Source: Cenococcum geophilum 1.58
Lineage: Eukaryota > Ascomycota > Dothideomycetes > Gloniales > Gloniaceae
Length of the DNA stretch: 64,000 nucleotides
Reading direction: 5' to 3'
NCBI GenBank assembly: GCA_001692895.1
Contig: KV748179.1
Span: forward strand, 2,776,095 to 2,840,094
This document shows, one piece after another, positions 1-10,758 of this stretch; position 1 is the stretch's first letter; each line of letters opens with the position of its first letter. A program made the translations under genes and the position numbers. The notes below the pieces were generated by a model, which was not told where the DNA came from, did not search any database, and worked only from the letters and a program-made list of their open reading frames with translations.

Positions 1-302
1 TAAGGATATATTATTACTTATTTTACGCCTAAAATTAATAAGATTATATATTAGTCCTTATTTATAACTATTGACTGCACTATACTTCCTAAATCAACTC
101 GTAGAAACAGCTAAAATCTACTAAAAAGCTTCGTCAAAAAGCTTTATATAGCTTCAAATCTATTCCGGAATAAAGCAATTAATCCGGAATAAAGCAGCTT
201 AAAGCGATACACGATTTATTCCTCTTTAAGGACAATCTATTCCGGAATAAGGCAGAAATATTCCGGAATAAGCCGTATACCGGTATTGGGCAGAACAGGA
301 GG
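1..302. repeat. AT-rich flank with repeated Tat-TCCGGA-ata palindromes
   Basis: No gene is visible. Between about 161 and 272 the palindromic core ATTCCGGAATA, or a one-base variant of it, occurs four times (near 161, 180, 238 and 258), each followed by AAGC- or AGGC-type sequence. The block resembles the other RIP-mutated repeats in the window and ends at the left LTR of the Copia element. Its origin is unknown. Confidence 0.5.
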
Positions 303-435
303 TGCGTTAGTATATAGACCATGTAGCCCACCTCAGTAGAATTGACAGTCACCACCGTCTAAATGAGCATACGATACTATACGTATTTCGTGCCCCTAGA
401 CACGACTTACTTATACTATTAAATTGGTACCAATA
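303..435 (+). repeat. Copia 5' LTR
   Basis: This 133-bp repeat is nearly identical to 6445-6577. It begins TGCGTTAG and ends with CAATA where the other copy has CAACA. The few differences are mostly C/T, consistent with RIP after insertion. Confidence 0.85.
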
Positions 436-992
436 CTGATTAGTGAGCGCGCACAGATTAGGAGATACGCACTTGCTTAGAAGACGTCTGACGCTCCACC
501 TTGCAAGCCCCTATTTCAGTTAAAGAGAATTAAAGTACTCTAGATTTAGAAGACGTCTGACGCTCTACTTTACCTAGAATTACCTTAAATCTACCCTGGT
601 TTTAGAAGACATTTACGCTCCACTTTAATTAGAGATATTAACCACTGTACCAGTAGTCAACGCAACCACATTAAGAACGCGATTACACCAAGAACGTAAC
701 CACCCCAACCACCTCGAACCCCAACCCTCACTATACCCTACCGTAATACCCCGGCCTCCTCTCTAACCCCTTACGGAGACCCCTTACCCTTTTACGAACC
801 GTTACGGACCTGTTAATTACTTTTATGGACCGTTACGGAGACCTCCTACCCCTCTGCGGACCACTATGGACCTGTTAAGACCCCGTACGAACACCCTTAC
901 CCTCCTACGAACCGTTACGGGCCCGTTAACCGATTTTACGGACCCTTATAAGACCTCTCCCACCCGCTATGCACTAGACTATATTATATAGT

Positions 993-3900
993 ATGGTAGA
1001 CATCAGCAAGCAAGTTAGCGAAGGTTAAAAGAAGTAGAGATAAGGAGTCGACCTTACGTCTATAGATGACGTTAACGACTATATTTAATTCAAAACCCTT
1101 AAGTACAAATACTTTAAGTTTATAAACGACGACCTATAGGAATAGTACTAGGAAGACTTTGCGGACTTTACGGAAGCTATTTTTAAGGCCTGCAACCCTA
1201 CTACTATCCGTAACCTACGAACCCTTTTACGTTACTAAGGCGTATAGGTTAAAAGGGACAAATAAGTTACTGTAGCACAGTCTCTATATAATATAATACA
1301 TAAGGAGGACCAAACAGAATGGACTAAGGAAGAAATCCTAGACCAGTTTAACACTACTAAGGAACTCTTTACTTCTTCTAAACTTAATATAATCGCTAGC
1401 CTTATACCTAACCCTCTTAACCAAATTCGTCCTATAAACCTAAGCAGTTTTAGAATTAACCTTACGGACTAAAGTATACCCAGTACTTAAGTTACGGACC
1501 AAAATACCCCTATAACCTAAATTACGGACTATAACACCCCTGTAAACCAAAACACGGACTAAAACCCTTCTATTGTTTAAGCCACAGATCCGCAAGCTAT
1601 ATATCCGCAAGCTACAGACCCGTAAGCCATATATCCGTAAGCTATAGATCCGTAAGCTATATATCCGCAAGCTATATATCCGCAAGCTATAAATCCGCAA
1701 GCTATAGATCCGCAAACTACCTAAGTAAAGACCTATGGTAAGGAGCTAGCTAATCTGGCTAAGCTCTATACTGACAAATCTAAGTACAGCAGTAAAAACG
1801 ATAATTTTAACTTTAAACTAACTATCTTTACGGACCTCTGTTAGAAGGCTAATATCCCTAAACAGGAGTTCAGCTAAGCCTACTCTACTATACTACGCGG
1901 CCTAGCACTTAACCACTATTACACCAACCTTAAGAGCAACCCCCTTGGCGTTCCCTTTAATAAGCTATATAAGGCTATACGCAACTACTTTAAAGGGCCG
2001 GAATATAGGCGTGATATCCTTACCCAATGGAATGCGACTAAGTTATAGACCGTAATAGACAAGAATACTAAAAAATTAACTATAGAGTGCCTACAAATCC
2101 TTATCAAAGACCTCCGCCACCTATAGCATAGTCTTAATATTAAGCTTCAAACGGACGACTTCTTACACAACAAACTAATTACAGCCTGCCAGGAAATGGA
2201 ACCCTGCAAATACGCCTATTACAAGCCCACAGATACCGTAGCTGGCCTTATTAACAATTTACGGTCCTCTATTACAACGTACGAAGCCTTAAACCCGCCA
2301 GGTAGTACTTAAGCCTTCATTACGGACCTACAAGATCCGCAAACTGACTTAGATGCCTACTTTACGGACCGCCGCTACCGCCAGCAGCACCCACATCGAC
2401 CAGGTTCTACCCGCAACCTCCGCAGTAACTCCCGTACAAAAGCATACCCCCGTAGACGAACCAATCAGAAGTGCTTTGTGTGCGGCAAGGAAGGATATTA
2501 GTTTATAAGGCATACCTAAGAAGAACATAACAGGTCTAAGAAGAAATTTAATAAACGGATTAACCAGTTTATCTTAGAATATAAAGGAGAGAAAGTAGAA
2601 GAGTCTCTTAATAAGTTAATAGAAGCCCTTATAATTAATTTTAACTTAGACGCTTAGGAATAGAAGACCTTAGAGACGTTCCTAACTACTTTTAGACCTT
2701 TTACGGACAGTTAAGCCTTTAATACTATGACCATATTAGCCAACCGTTCCTTTATACACTTAATTATACCCAAAAACTAGCCCGTAAGCATACCTGTTAG
2801 ACCCGTTATAGACGTTACAGACTACGAACAGGACCCATTTGCATATATTACTACAGAACGCTATACCCCTAAAGAATTCTATAGCGTTATAATCGATACA
2901 GGTACCTCTAAGAAGTCTACTATAGGTTACAGATAATACCTTATATACAAGACTACCGCAAATAGCAATACGGACATTGATACTATGCAAGCTAGGGCCA
3001 TAAACGTCTAATTTAGTATTAGTTTAACCGCATTAATTAGATTAGTCGCAGTTAAGACCCTAATTAGCCTAGTTAACTTCTATATAGTAAAAGCGGACAC
3101 CCCTTTTCTACTCTGCCTTGCGGATATAGATAGGTTATAGGTCTACTATAATAATATAATGGATACCTTAACTGGCCCTATAACTGCCCTAGGAAGTAAG
3201 TATATTACCTTGCTAATTATACGACGATTCGGACACCCGTTCCTTATATAGGGAGAGACTTTACAGACCTATATTTAGGAATCTTTTAACTATAACCCGT
3301 GCTACCTCACTAGTACGGAAATCCACCGCCTACACCGCCGTTTCGGCCACCCGTTAGCTAAAAAGCTGTATAGAGTCCTTGAACGCTCTAGACACGACAA
3401 CGTTAATAGGAAGGCAATTAACCACCTAATCAAATACTGCTTCTTTTGCTAGAAATACAGACGTTCCCTAGGCCGATTTAAGTTCACCCTTTATAAGGAT
3501 CTTAATTTTAACCACTTAGTGTATATAGACATTATATACATTAACGGCAGCCCAGTATTATATATAATTAACAAGGCAACCCACTACTAAGCCGCCCGTT
3601 AGTTGCAAAATATATCCATAAAATATACTTAGGATATTTTATAGACCTGCTAAATTAATATATACCTTAGACCTCCTAAATATATCACCCACGACGCTAG
3701 TAGGAACTTTATCAGTAAGGAATTCCAGCAGTATACTACGGCCATAGCTATATTAACAAAAGCCGTTCTAGTTAAGGCGCACTAGTCCGTTAGGCTTATT
3801 AAGCGAGCTTACCTAGCTTTATAAAGAGCTTACTAGATTATTATAGACAAGTATAAAAACATCTAAAAGGAACTAGCTTTATAGATAGCCATAAAAGCCA

Positions 3901-6077
3901 TTAACAACACCGCCGGCCCTAACGGACTAGTACCTACCCTCTTAGTCTACGGAGCCTACCTAAGGATAAGTAACCTAGACCCTCCGGCCCTATCTATTAC
4001 AGAACAAGCAGCTGCAATACGGAAGGTAATAGTAGAGATAGTTAAGCTACGGGCCAAACAAGCTGTCAATAACGCCCTATACTACCGTAACGGACCTAAT
4101 ATAACCCCAGTACACAACCTCCCGCTTAACTCTAAAGTCCTCATATAGCAAGAAAGCGGCAATTAGACTAGACCTTACTGTCTACTAGCCGTAAAAGACG
4201 AGACCTACTATATATAGCTCCCTAGCGGACCAACAAGCTTTAGAAGCACGTCCGTAAAACCCTATTTACGGCCCAAAAATACCAATAACGTCAAACCAGA
4301 CGAACTAGAAGCACCCGCCGAACTAGACGAACTAGAAGCACCCTTACCTACTCTAGAAGTCCCCCGCAAACCTACTAAACCCGCTAAACCTGCCGTAAAA
4401 CGTGGCCGAGGACGCCCCCAAAAGCACCCTATAACTAAGAACCCTATAATAGAGAATTACCTAACCTCTATAGATACCTCCGCAGACACATCTACAAAGC
4501 AACCTCTACCTACGGATATATTAGTTCTAGTACAGGAAACCCCTTTTACGGACTTACAACGCAAAGAGATTAATAGACTACTTAAGAAGGGCGTCTTTGC
4601 GGTTATAACGAAGAGAGACGTTCCGCAAGGCGTCCGTATATTTAACTCGCGCTTCATCAACGAAATTAAGCACCCTAGTACTAATAAAGCCTTTAAAAAG
4701 TTAAGGCTCGTCGTATAAGCTTATAACGACCAGGGAAAGGACCTCGTCCTTACGCAATTGCCTATAATTCAACGGGTCAGTCAACGGATTATACTTGCGC
4801 TTATACTGGGTCTATAGAAAACCAAACCTATAGCTCTCTACTTACGGGACATCTTACAAGCCTACGTGCAGTCTAATATCTACCTAAGTAGGGATATCTT
4901 TATACGGCCACCGCTCGAGCTTAATCTATAACTAGGAATAATTTTACGGGTTATAAAACCACTTTATAGAGTACCAGAAGCTAAAAACCACTAATTTAAG
5001 ACGTACCACCAGCACTACGTCAGTAAACTCAAGATAGAGCAGTTGACCTATAACCCTTGCCTCCTATATACCCTATTAAACGGCCTTAGCATCATTGGAC
5101 TCCAAACAGATAATACCCTCTTTTTAGCGGACTAAACTTTTATAGACGCGGAAGAGACTAAACTATAAGAGGCTAAGTTCCTAGTAAAGCTATAGGAGCA
5201 GTTAACTAAGTAGACTTTAATTAAGTTTAACAGAGGCTTAATTATATAAAAGGGCAACTTAATCTAGCTAACTTAGGAACGCTAAGCTTAAAACCTAAAG
5301 CCCATTATAGTAAAGCCTACGGACCTTACTAGTTCCCACAGAGAGACCTATAAAACCGTAAATATAAAGGACCAATACGCTGTATAGCGTATAAGAGGTG
5401 CCTATATTACCACAATCTGTTAACCCAAATCTGCTTACGACTTATCCTTTACGGCCTAGGCAGTAGATCCGCAAGAAGAAAATATTAAGCAGCTTAATAA
5501 GCGCATTTAATAGCAGATTAACAACGCGATAAGAGGACTTACTTTTATACCGCTAGACCTAAATTCTATTAGCGTAATGGTATTTACGGACGCCTCCTTC
5601 ACTAATAATAGGGACCTGTTATCGCAAATCGGCTTTATAATTGTACTTACGGACCGTAATTAAGACGCAAATATACTATATTGGTCTTTAATTAAATGCA
5701 AGCAAGTAACCCGCAGTGTACTAGCTTCTGAACTATATGCACTAGCCCATGGCTTTAATATAGCAGCCGTAATTAAATTAACGATCTAGAAGATCCTATA
5801 ACTGGAGCAGCTACCCCTAGTTTTATATACCGATTTAAAGTCCCTTTACGACTGCCTAGTTAAACTAGGTACAATACAAGAGAAGAGGCTCATAGTCGAC
5901 CTAATGTACCTACATTAGGCCTACGAACGACGCGAGATTACGGAGGTCAAATGGATCAGCAGCGGAGACAACCCAGCAGACGCTATAACGAAGGCAAAGC
6001 CGTGTCAAGCTCTTAAAACCCTAATTAACACAAATAAGCTTAACCTAAAGGTCACAGAATGGGTAGAGCGAGACTAA
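993..6077 (+). pseudogene. Copia gag-pol polyprotein, RIP-mutated
   Basis: A single frame runs from the ATG at 993 to the TAA at 6075-6077 (1695 codons). It is interrupted by many TAA/TAG codons, but I found no frameshift at the points checked: the start, the pentapeptide repeats, the zinc knuckle, RNase H and the terminal stop are all in the same phase. About nine copies of a D/Y-P-Q-A-T/I pentapeptide lie at 1584-1728. The gag zinc knuckle is at 2472-2510 (CFVCGKEGY, stop, FIRH). The integrase entry motif near 3325 reads RRFGHPLAKKLY. The RT motif near 5100 reads QTDNTLFLAD, where an Asp has become Asn. RNase H motifs are VFTDASFTNN near 5580 and a terminal SSGDNPADAITK near 5960. This is a fossil that cannot be translated. 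Confidence 0.88.
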
Positions 6078-6444
6078 CGGAGCATTTATAGTTCAGTTAC
6101 GGCCCGTTCGGAAGGCCGTATAGTGCATTTACGGCCCGTTAAAAGGCCGTATAGTTTATTTTACGGACCGTAAGCAGGACTTACGGCCAGCTTGGAGTAC
6201 CGTTCGGAAGGCAACCCAAAAGGCACCTCGGGAGGGATTTCCTATATATTTTCTTTTATATTTTATGGTTCTATTAAGGCAATTACGGAGGCTATACGCA
6301 AGTGGTTCCATTTTCCAAGTACCGCCAGTGTATAATTACAGCACCTGTCGTACCAACCGCGTGCTTACGCGTTTACACGTTTAATATACCCACTCGCTTA
6401 CGCGTTTGGTACACTCCTAAATCACTAGCTAGTTAAGGGGGAGG

Positions 6445-6577
6445 TGCGTTAGTATATAGACCATGTAGCCCACCTTAGTAGAATCGACAGTCACCACCGT
6501 CTAAATGAGCATACGATACTATACGTATTTCGTGCCCCTAGACACGACTCACTTATACCATTAAATTGGTACCAACA
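6445..6577 (+). repeat. Copia 3' LTR
   Basis: This is the second copy of the 133-bp direct repeat. It is preceded by a purine tract and followed by AT-rich DNA up to the next TIR element. Confidence 0.85.
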
Positions 6578-6693
6578 GTTATTAATAATAAAATTAATAG
6601 ACGTATTATATAGCCAAAAAATCCATATATAACTATTATATAAATAAGTTTTTGTAATATTTATTAACTTTATTAACTCTTTTATAACTACTA

Positions 6694-7590
6694 ACGTAGG
6701 TGATAGGGTTATGACGGTCGGCATAGTTATGACGGTGGGGCACCGCCTTCCTAATTAGGCTTAACGTAGGTAATAGGGTTGTGACAGTTTGGAACATTCA
6801 AAATTCTGCCGGGTGCCCAATTGCAGGTGGAATACTAGCGTAGGAAGGCTCTGCATGAAGCTCTGCACGAAGCTCTATGTAGGAAGGCTCTGAGTAGGAA
6901 GGCTCTGCGTAGGGAAGCTCTGCGCGAAGCTCTGCACGAAGCTCTGCACGAAGCTCTGCACGAAGCTCTGCACGAAGCTCTGCACGAAGTTCTACACGAA
7001 GCTGTGCACGAAGCTGTGCACGAAGCTCTACGTAGGGAGGCTCTACGTAGGGAGGCTCTGCGTAGGGAGGCTCTGCGTAGGGAGGCTCTGCGCGAAGCTC
7101 TACACGAAGCTGTGCACGAAAACCCCCTGAAGCCTCTGCGAAGCCCTGCACGAAGCTCTACGTAGGAAGGCTTTGTAGAGCTTTGTAATTGTAATTGTAT
7201 TTATAGAGGCCTTCGTAAAGGCTTTAGGGGGCTTTCGTGCGAAGCTTTGTGTAGAGCTTCGCGCAGAGCCTCCCTACGCAGGGCCTCCCCGTAGAGCTTC
7301 GTGCAGAGCTTCGTGCAGAGCCTCGTGCAGAGCTTCGCGCAGAGCTTCGTGCAGAGCTTCGCGCAGAGCTTCGTGCAGAGCTTCGCGCAGAGCTTCCCTA
7401 CGCAGAGCCTTCCTACGCAATTATGCTAGTATTTCACCTGCAATTGGGCATCCGGCAGAATTTTGATGTTCCAAACCATCACAACGCTATGACCTACGTT
7501 ATACTTAATTTGGCAGGCAGTAAGCCTGATTAGGAAGGCGGTGCCCCACCGTTATAACTATGCCGACCGTTATAACCCTATCACCTACGT
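6694..7590. mobile_element. Non-autonomous TIR element with TA flanks (Tc1/mariner-like), two-tier termini
   Basis: The ends are inverted copies starting ACGTAGGTGATAGGG, and each is bordered by TA (6692-6693 and 7591-7592), as in Tc1/mariner insertions. A second, inner pair of related inverted ends starts near 6763 and finishes near 7527 (AACGTAGGTAATAGGGTTGTG and its imperfect complement). The element therefore looks duplicated, or inserted into a relative. The centre is a foldback 12-bp minisatellite. No transposase frame is present. Assignment to Tc1/mariner rests only on the TA flanks. Confidence 0.7.
6838..7430. repeat. 12-bp minisatellite (GAAGCTCTGCAC) in two head-to-head arrays
   Basis: From about 6838 to 7180 the unit GAAGCTCTGCAC and its variants (for example AGGGAGGCTCTGCGT) repeat on the plus strand. 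From about 7205 to 7430 the complementary unit GTGCAGAGCTTC repeats. The block is therefore a large imperfect palindrome. Open frames across it are a consequence of the period being a multiple of three. The same unit recurs at 57995-58780 and, in AT-mutated form, at 9180-9290. Confidence 0.85.
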
Positions 7591-7670
7591 TATATAGTAA
7601 GGGATTAGCTATTTGCTAGGGCAGATATAAATTATATATTACTTAAATGCTTTTTATAAGTAGGGGCCTA

Positions 7671-8421
7671 TATAGAAGAGGCCGCCAGGCAATGCACGCT
7701 TACAAAGCAATGCACGGTACCAATATCCCCCCACCAAAATACTTATAACTTAATAACTGTAATAGCTACTTATATTAAAATTTTAATATAGCTTACCAAT
7801 TAGTAAGTTAAACTTTTTATAAATTTTTTTTTTATAAAAATTATAAAATAAAAATAAAATATAATAAAAAACATTTAATAAAAAAAAAGGCAATAAAATA
7901 TTATATAAAATAGTAATTTAAAAATTTTTACTTTATAATAAGTTTAACTTACTAATTAATAAGCTATATTTAAAATTTTATATAAATAACTATTATAGTT
8001 ATTAAGTTATAAGTATTTTATAAATATATTTTAATATTATATATAAATATATAGTATATGTTGGAAGACATTCGTCTCACGTATCACGCGTATAGAGCAC
8101 GTGACCTACGCGAGACGCGCATGTACTATTGACACTGCATTGGAGAATAGGAGGATCAATAATCAATCATATCAACACCGCATACGTATCGCCACTACAA
8201 GTGATATTCGTGCCCGTTGATTAGATTATGCATACCGACAGTATAGTTTTAAATTTAAAAAATTCTACCTTATAAAAAGCTTAATTTACTATTTAATAAG
8301 CTATATTTAAAATTTTATATAAATAACTATTGTAGTTAATAAGTTATAAGTATTTTGGTGGGGGGATATTGGTACCGTGCATTGCTTTGTAAGCGTGCAT
8401 TGCCTGGCGGCCTCTTCTATA
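7671..8421. mobile_element. TIR element with 80-bp ends, AT-rich core, split by a solo LTR
   Basis: Inverted copies of about 80 bp lie at 7671-7750 and 8340-8421. They start TATAGAAGAGGCCGCCAGG and contain the GCAATGCACG motif twice. Inside, an AT-rich 90-bp segment at about 7930-8020 is repeated directly at 8265-8360 and inverted at 7740-7815. No transposase is readable. With the 182-bp LTR and one target copy removed, the element is about 564 bp. The superfamily is unknown; the flanks are compatible with a TA duplication. Confidence 0.65.
8059..8240. mobile_element. Solo LTR (Copia-like), 182 bp, TSD GTATA
   Basis: The segment starts TGTTGGAAGAC, ends ATACCGACA and is flanked on both sides by GTATA (8054-8058 and 8241-8245). 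This is a perfect 5-bp target duplication. It is GC-balanced and lacks RIP decay, unlike the DNA around it, so it probably entered later and lost its body by LTR-LTR recombination. Assignment to Copia is by LTR style only. Confidence 0.85.
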
Positions 8422-10130
8422 GTAGTATAATAGCTTATAGTTTAAGGTGTTTTTTAGTAGTTTTAAATAGTGTATAAGATCTAATAGGAGGACACTAAAT
8501 AATACGCCCTATTCTAGCCCCTTAAGGACTAAATACTCTTACTATATTAAAGGCGGTATATAGGTAAATTACTAGACCCTCCTACTACCCCCTAGGCCTT
8601 CTAAGATACCTTAGAAGTATAGTATAAAAGGTAGATATACTATAAAGGTAAATAGGCTAGGTAAAAGAGGAGCGTGTAAAACTAGTTAAAAGGTTATACC
8701 TAGGTTTTTCCCTTACTAGGGATTTTTCCTATAAATAGAAGGTAGAAGTCTATATAGACCTAAAAAGAGGACTAAATTGGGCAATAAATAGAACAAATAA
8801 TATAGTTTCTTATTTAAAAAAATTTTTAACTAGAGAGAAAAGTAGAGGTATTTAGTTTATACTATAATATATAATATATAATATTCTTAAAAAGCCGCTA
8901 TAGTAGTAGAATACGCTTGCTACTTACCTAATGAAGAAATAACTACTCCTAATTAAATTTACGGCATAATGCGTTAGGAAAAATTTATTAGCATTTAATT
9001 TTACTTTTCTGCCATTTTAATATTTCCTAGCATTCCTAGCATTTTCTAGCATTCAGCAGCTAAAAGCGGCATTTAACTATTAAGTATTAACTATAAGATT
9101 ACTAAGTATACATAAAAGTAGAATTTTTAGAATTTTTAGAAACTTTATTAATAAATATTAAAATTATTACCCCTAAAGCTTTATACAAAGCTCTATATAT
9201 AAAGGCTCTATATAAGGCTCTATATATAGCTCTATATAAAGCTCTATATATAGCTCTATATAAAGCTCTATATACGGAGGCTCTATATTAGGTCCCCGCT
9301 ATATTTCTAATAGCCTTTACATATACCTCTACTAAGTATACCCCCTATATAGCCACCTTTTTTTTTACCTATACTTCCTTCCTTATATCCTTCCTACCTA
9401 GGGAGGCACTAGAACGGCAGCTAGTAGAGGACTATTGCTAAAACTAGACGACTGTTACTAGAACTAGATAACAACTGTTTAAATAACTAGCTAGCGAACA
9501 CTATACAAATACTATTAAATGCGCGGGATAAGCAACGCTTATCTATTGCTTAAAGTGAGTAAGATATATAAAATGCGCGAGGAGGGCATTATATGTTAAT
9601 TATGTATTAAGTGTAAAATAAGCTTAATAAAATAAAGACACTATTTGCCTGGGTAGCTGTAAATGCGCAATTAGCTGCACCACATTGTTAGTTTCTGTTA
9701 AATGCAGCAATTTGCCGCTCCTTGGTCGAGACCATAGGCTACAGGGCGCGGTGCGCGGATTGCGCATTGGTTGCCAAATGCCGCCAAATGCTGCCAAATG
9801 CTGCCAAATGCTGCAAAAATGCTGGTAAATTTTTTCCTGACGTATTAAAAATTTATATATTAAACGCGTTTAAATTAGCCCTAAATAAGTATAGGATCCT
9901 TATATTTAGTACGCTAGTAGTTATACTTATAATTCTATTTAGATTACAGGTAGTTATAGCGCTTAATAAATTCGTATACCTATTACTTGCTAACTAGTCG
10001 CGATCTAGCGTACTAGGCAGCTAAAAGGCTAGCTATCTACCGTACGGTAGTAGCAATAGGTGGCATACCGCATTAATCCATTAATAGGATCTACTGCTTA
10101 AGGCTCTCTTATTATACTAATATAAGACGG
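8422..10130. other. AT-rich RIP-mutated repeat DNA without an intact gene
   Basis: No intact gene is seen. A broken plus-strand frame with many TAG/TAA codons can be followed at about 8455-8850, but I recognise no domain. At 9180-9290 there is a 12-bp array of AGCTCTATATAA type. A short CCAAATGCTG-type tandem lies at 9774-9820. Base composition returns to genic values around 10130. Confidence 0.6.
9180..9290. repeat. AT-mutated copy of the 12-bp minisatellite
   Basis: Units such as AAAGCTCTATAT follow each other with a 12-bp period. They match GAAGCTCTGCAC after G-to-A and C-to-T changes at TG and CA dinucleotides, which is what RIP would give. This suggests the array is an old RIP-hit copy of the minisatellite seen at 6.8 kb and 58 kb. 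Confidence 0.6.
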
Positions 10131-10758
10131 CGATTTAAGGTAACAGAACCGCGTTTTACTTTAGTGCCTTTATCGCGTCGCTGGGCTGTAGTTCGGGGCA
10201 CATCGTACGTGCTAGTGGCAGCTCGGAAGCTTTAAAATTGGCCTTACTTATGGGCATCAATAGCTAGAACAAGTCTGCCCTCTTAAAAAACGGGGGTTTG
10301 TTGTTGTGGTGTAGCCATTGAGGTAGTAGTTTAAGTAACGCGTCGCGATTTTCGCGATTTTAGCCACATGCCCGCAGACTACGTTATGCGCCAACGCACC
10401 AACATTGGGAGGTCAAGGTAGGCGCAGCTTGACTACTCCGGTAAACTCTCTCACGTTTTTTGCTTGGGTTTACATTTCTTCAGCAACTCCAAAACGCACA
10501 CTTGCACACTTCATCCCTTATCTAGATACAAATTGGAAGCGACCGGAACATCCAGCGCGAATCAAACAATATTTAAGGCAACACGCTCCCCTTGCCTTCC
10601 CATGCTTACCTAGTGAACGCCGCGCGAATTCGAAGACCGGCGGGGGAGAGAAATAGACAGAAAAGGATGAAATTAAGTACAACAGCTGGAGAGCTAGTTA
10701 CCCTTTCAGCCTCGACTTCTGAAACGTAGGTAAGGTGCAGGCTTGAAAGCTGTTGTAT
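10131..10758. other. Boundary between RIP block and gene island
   Basis: Composition changes from AT-rich repeat to ordinary genic DNA. A short open frame at 10405-10656 shows no domain, so I do not call it a gene. The stretch probably contains the 3' untranslated region of the Nab3-like gene that ends at 10759. Confidence 0.4.

Larger units (their letters stand above)
303..6577 (+). mobile_element. Ty1/Copia LTR retrotransposon, full length, RIP-inactivated
   Basis: Two direct repeats of 133 bp (303-435 and 6445-6577) start TG and end CA (the left copy ends TA, a RIP-type change). They bound a gag-pol frame. A purine tract (AAGGGGGAGG) immediately precedes the right LTR, as expected of a plus-strand primer site. 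Domain order is gag with a zinc knuckle, then integrase, reverse transcriptase and RNase H, which is the Copia order. Stop codons are almost all TAA/TAG. I found no matching 5-bp target duplication: GGAGG lies on the left and GTTAT on the right. Between the left LTR and gag there are three degenerate copies of an AGAAGACGTCTGACGCT-like repeat (about 478, 547 and 603). Confidence 0.9.

Noticed and set aside
6798..7151. Open frame on the minus strand rich in Glu-Leu-Arg-Ala repeats
   Set aside because: It is only the translation of the 12-bp minisatellite; any frame without a stop in the unit stays open.
9722..9997. 91-codon frame with a hydrophobic tail
   Set aside because: It lies in RIP-mutated AT-rich DNA; the hydrophobic residues follow from AT-rich codons, and there is no family match.
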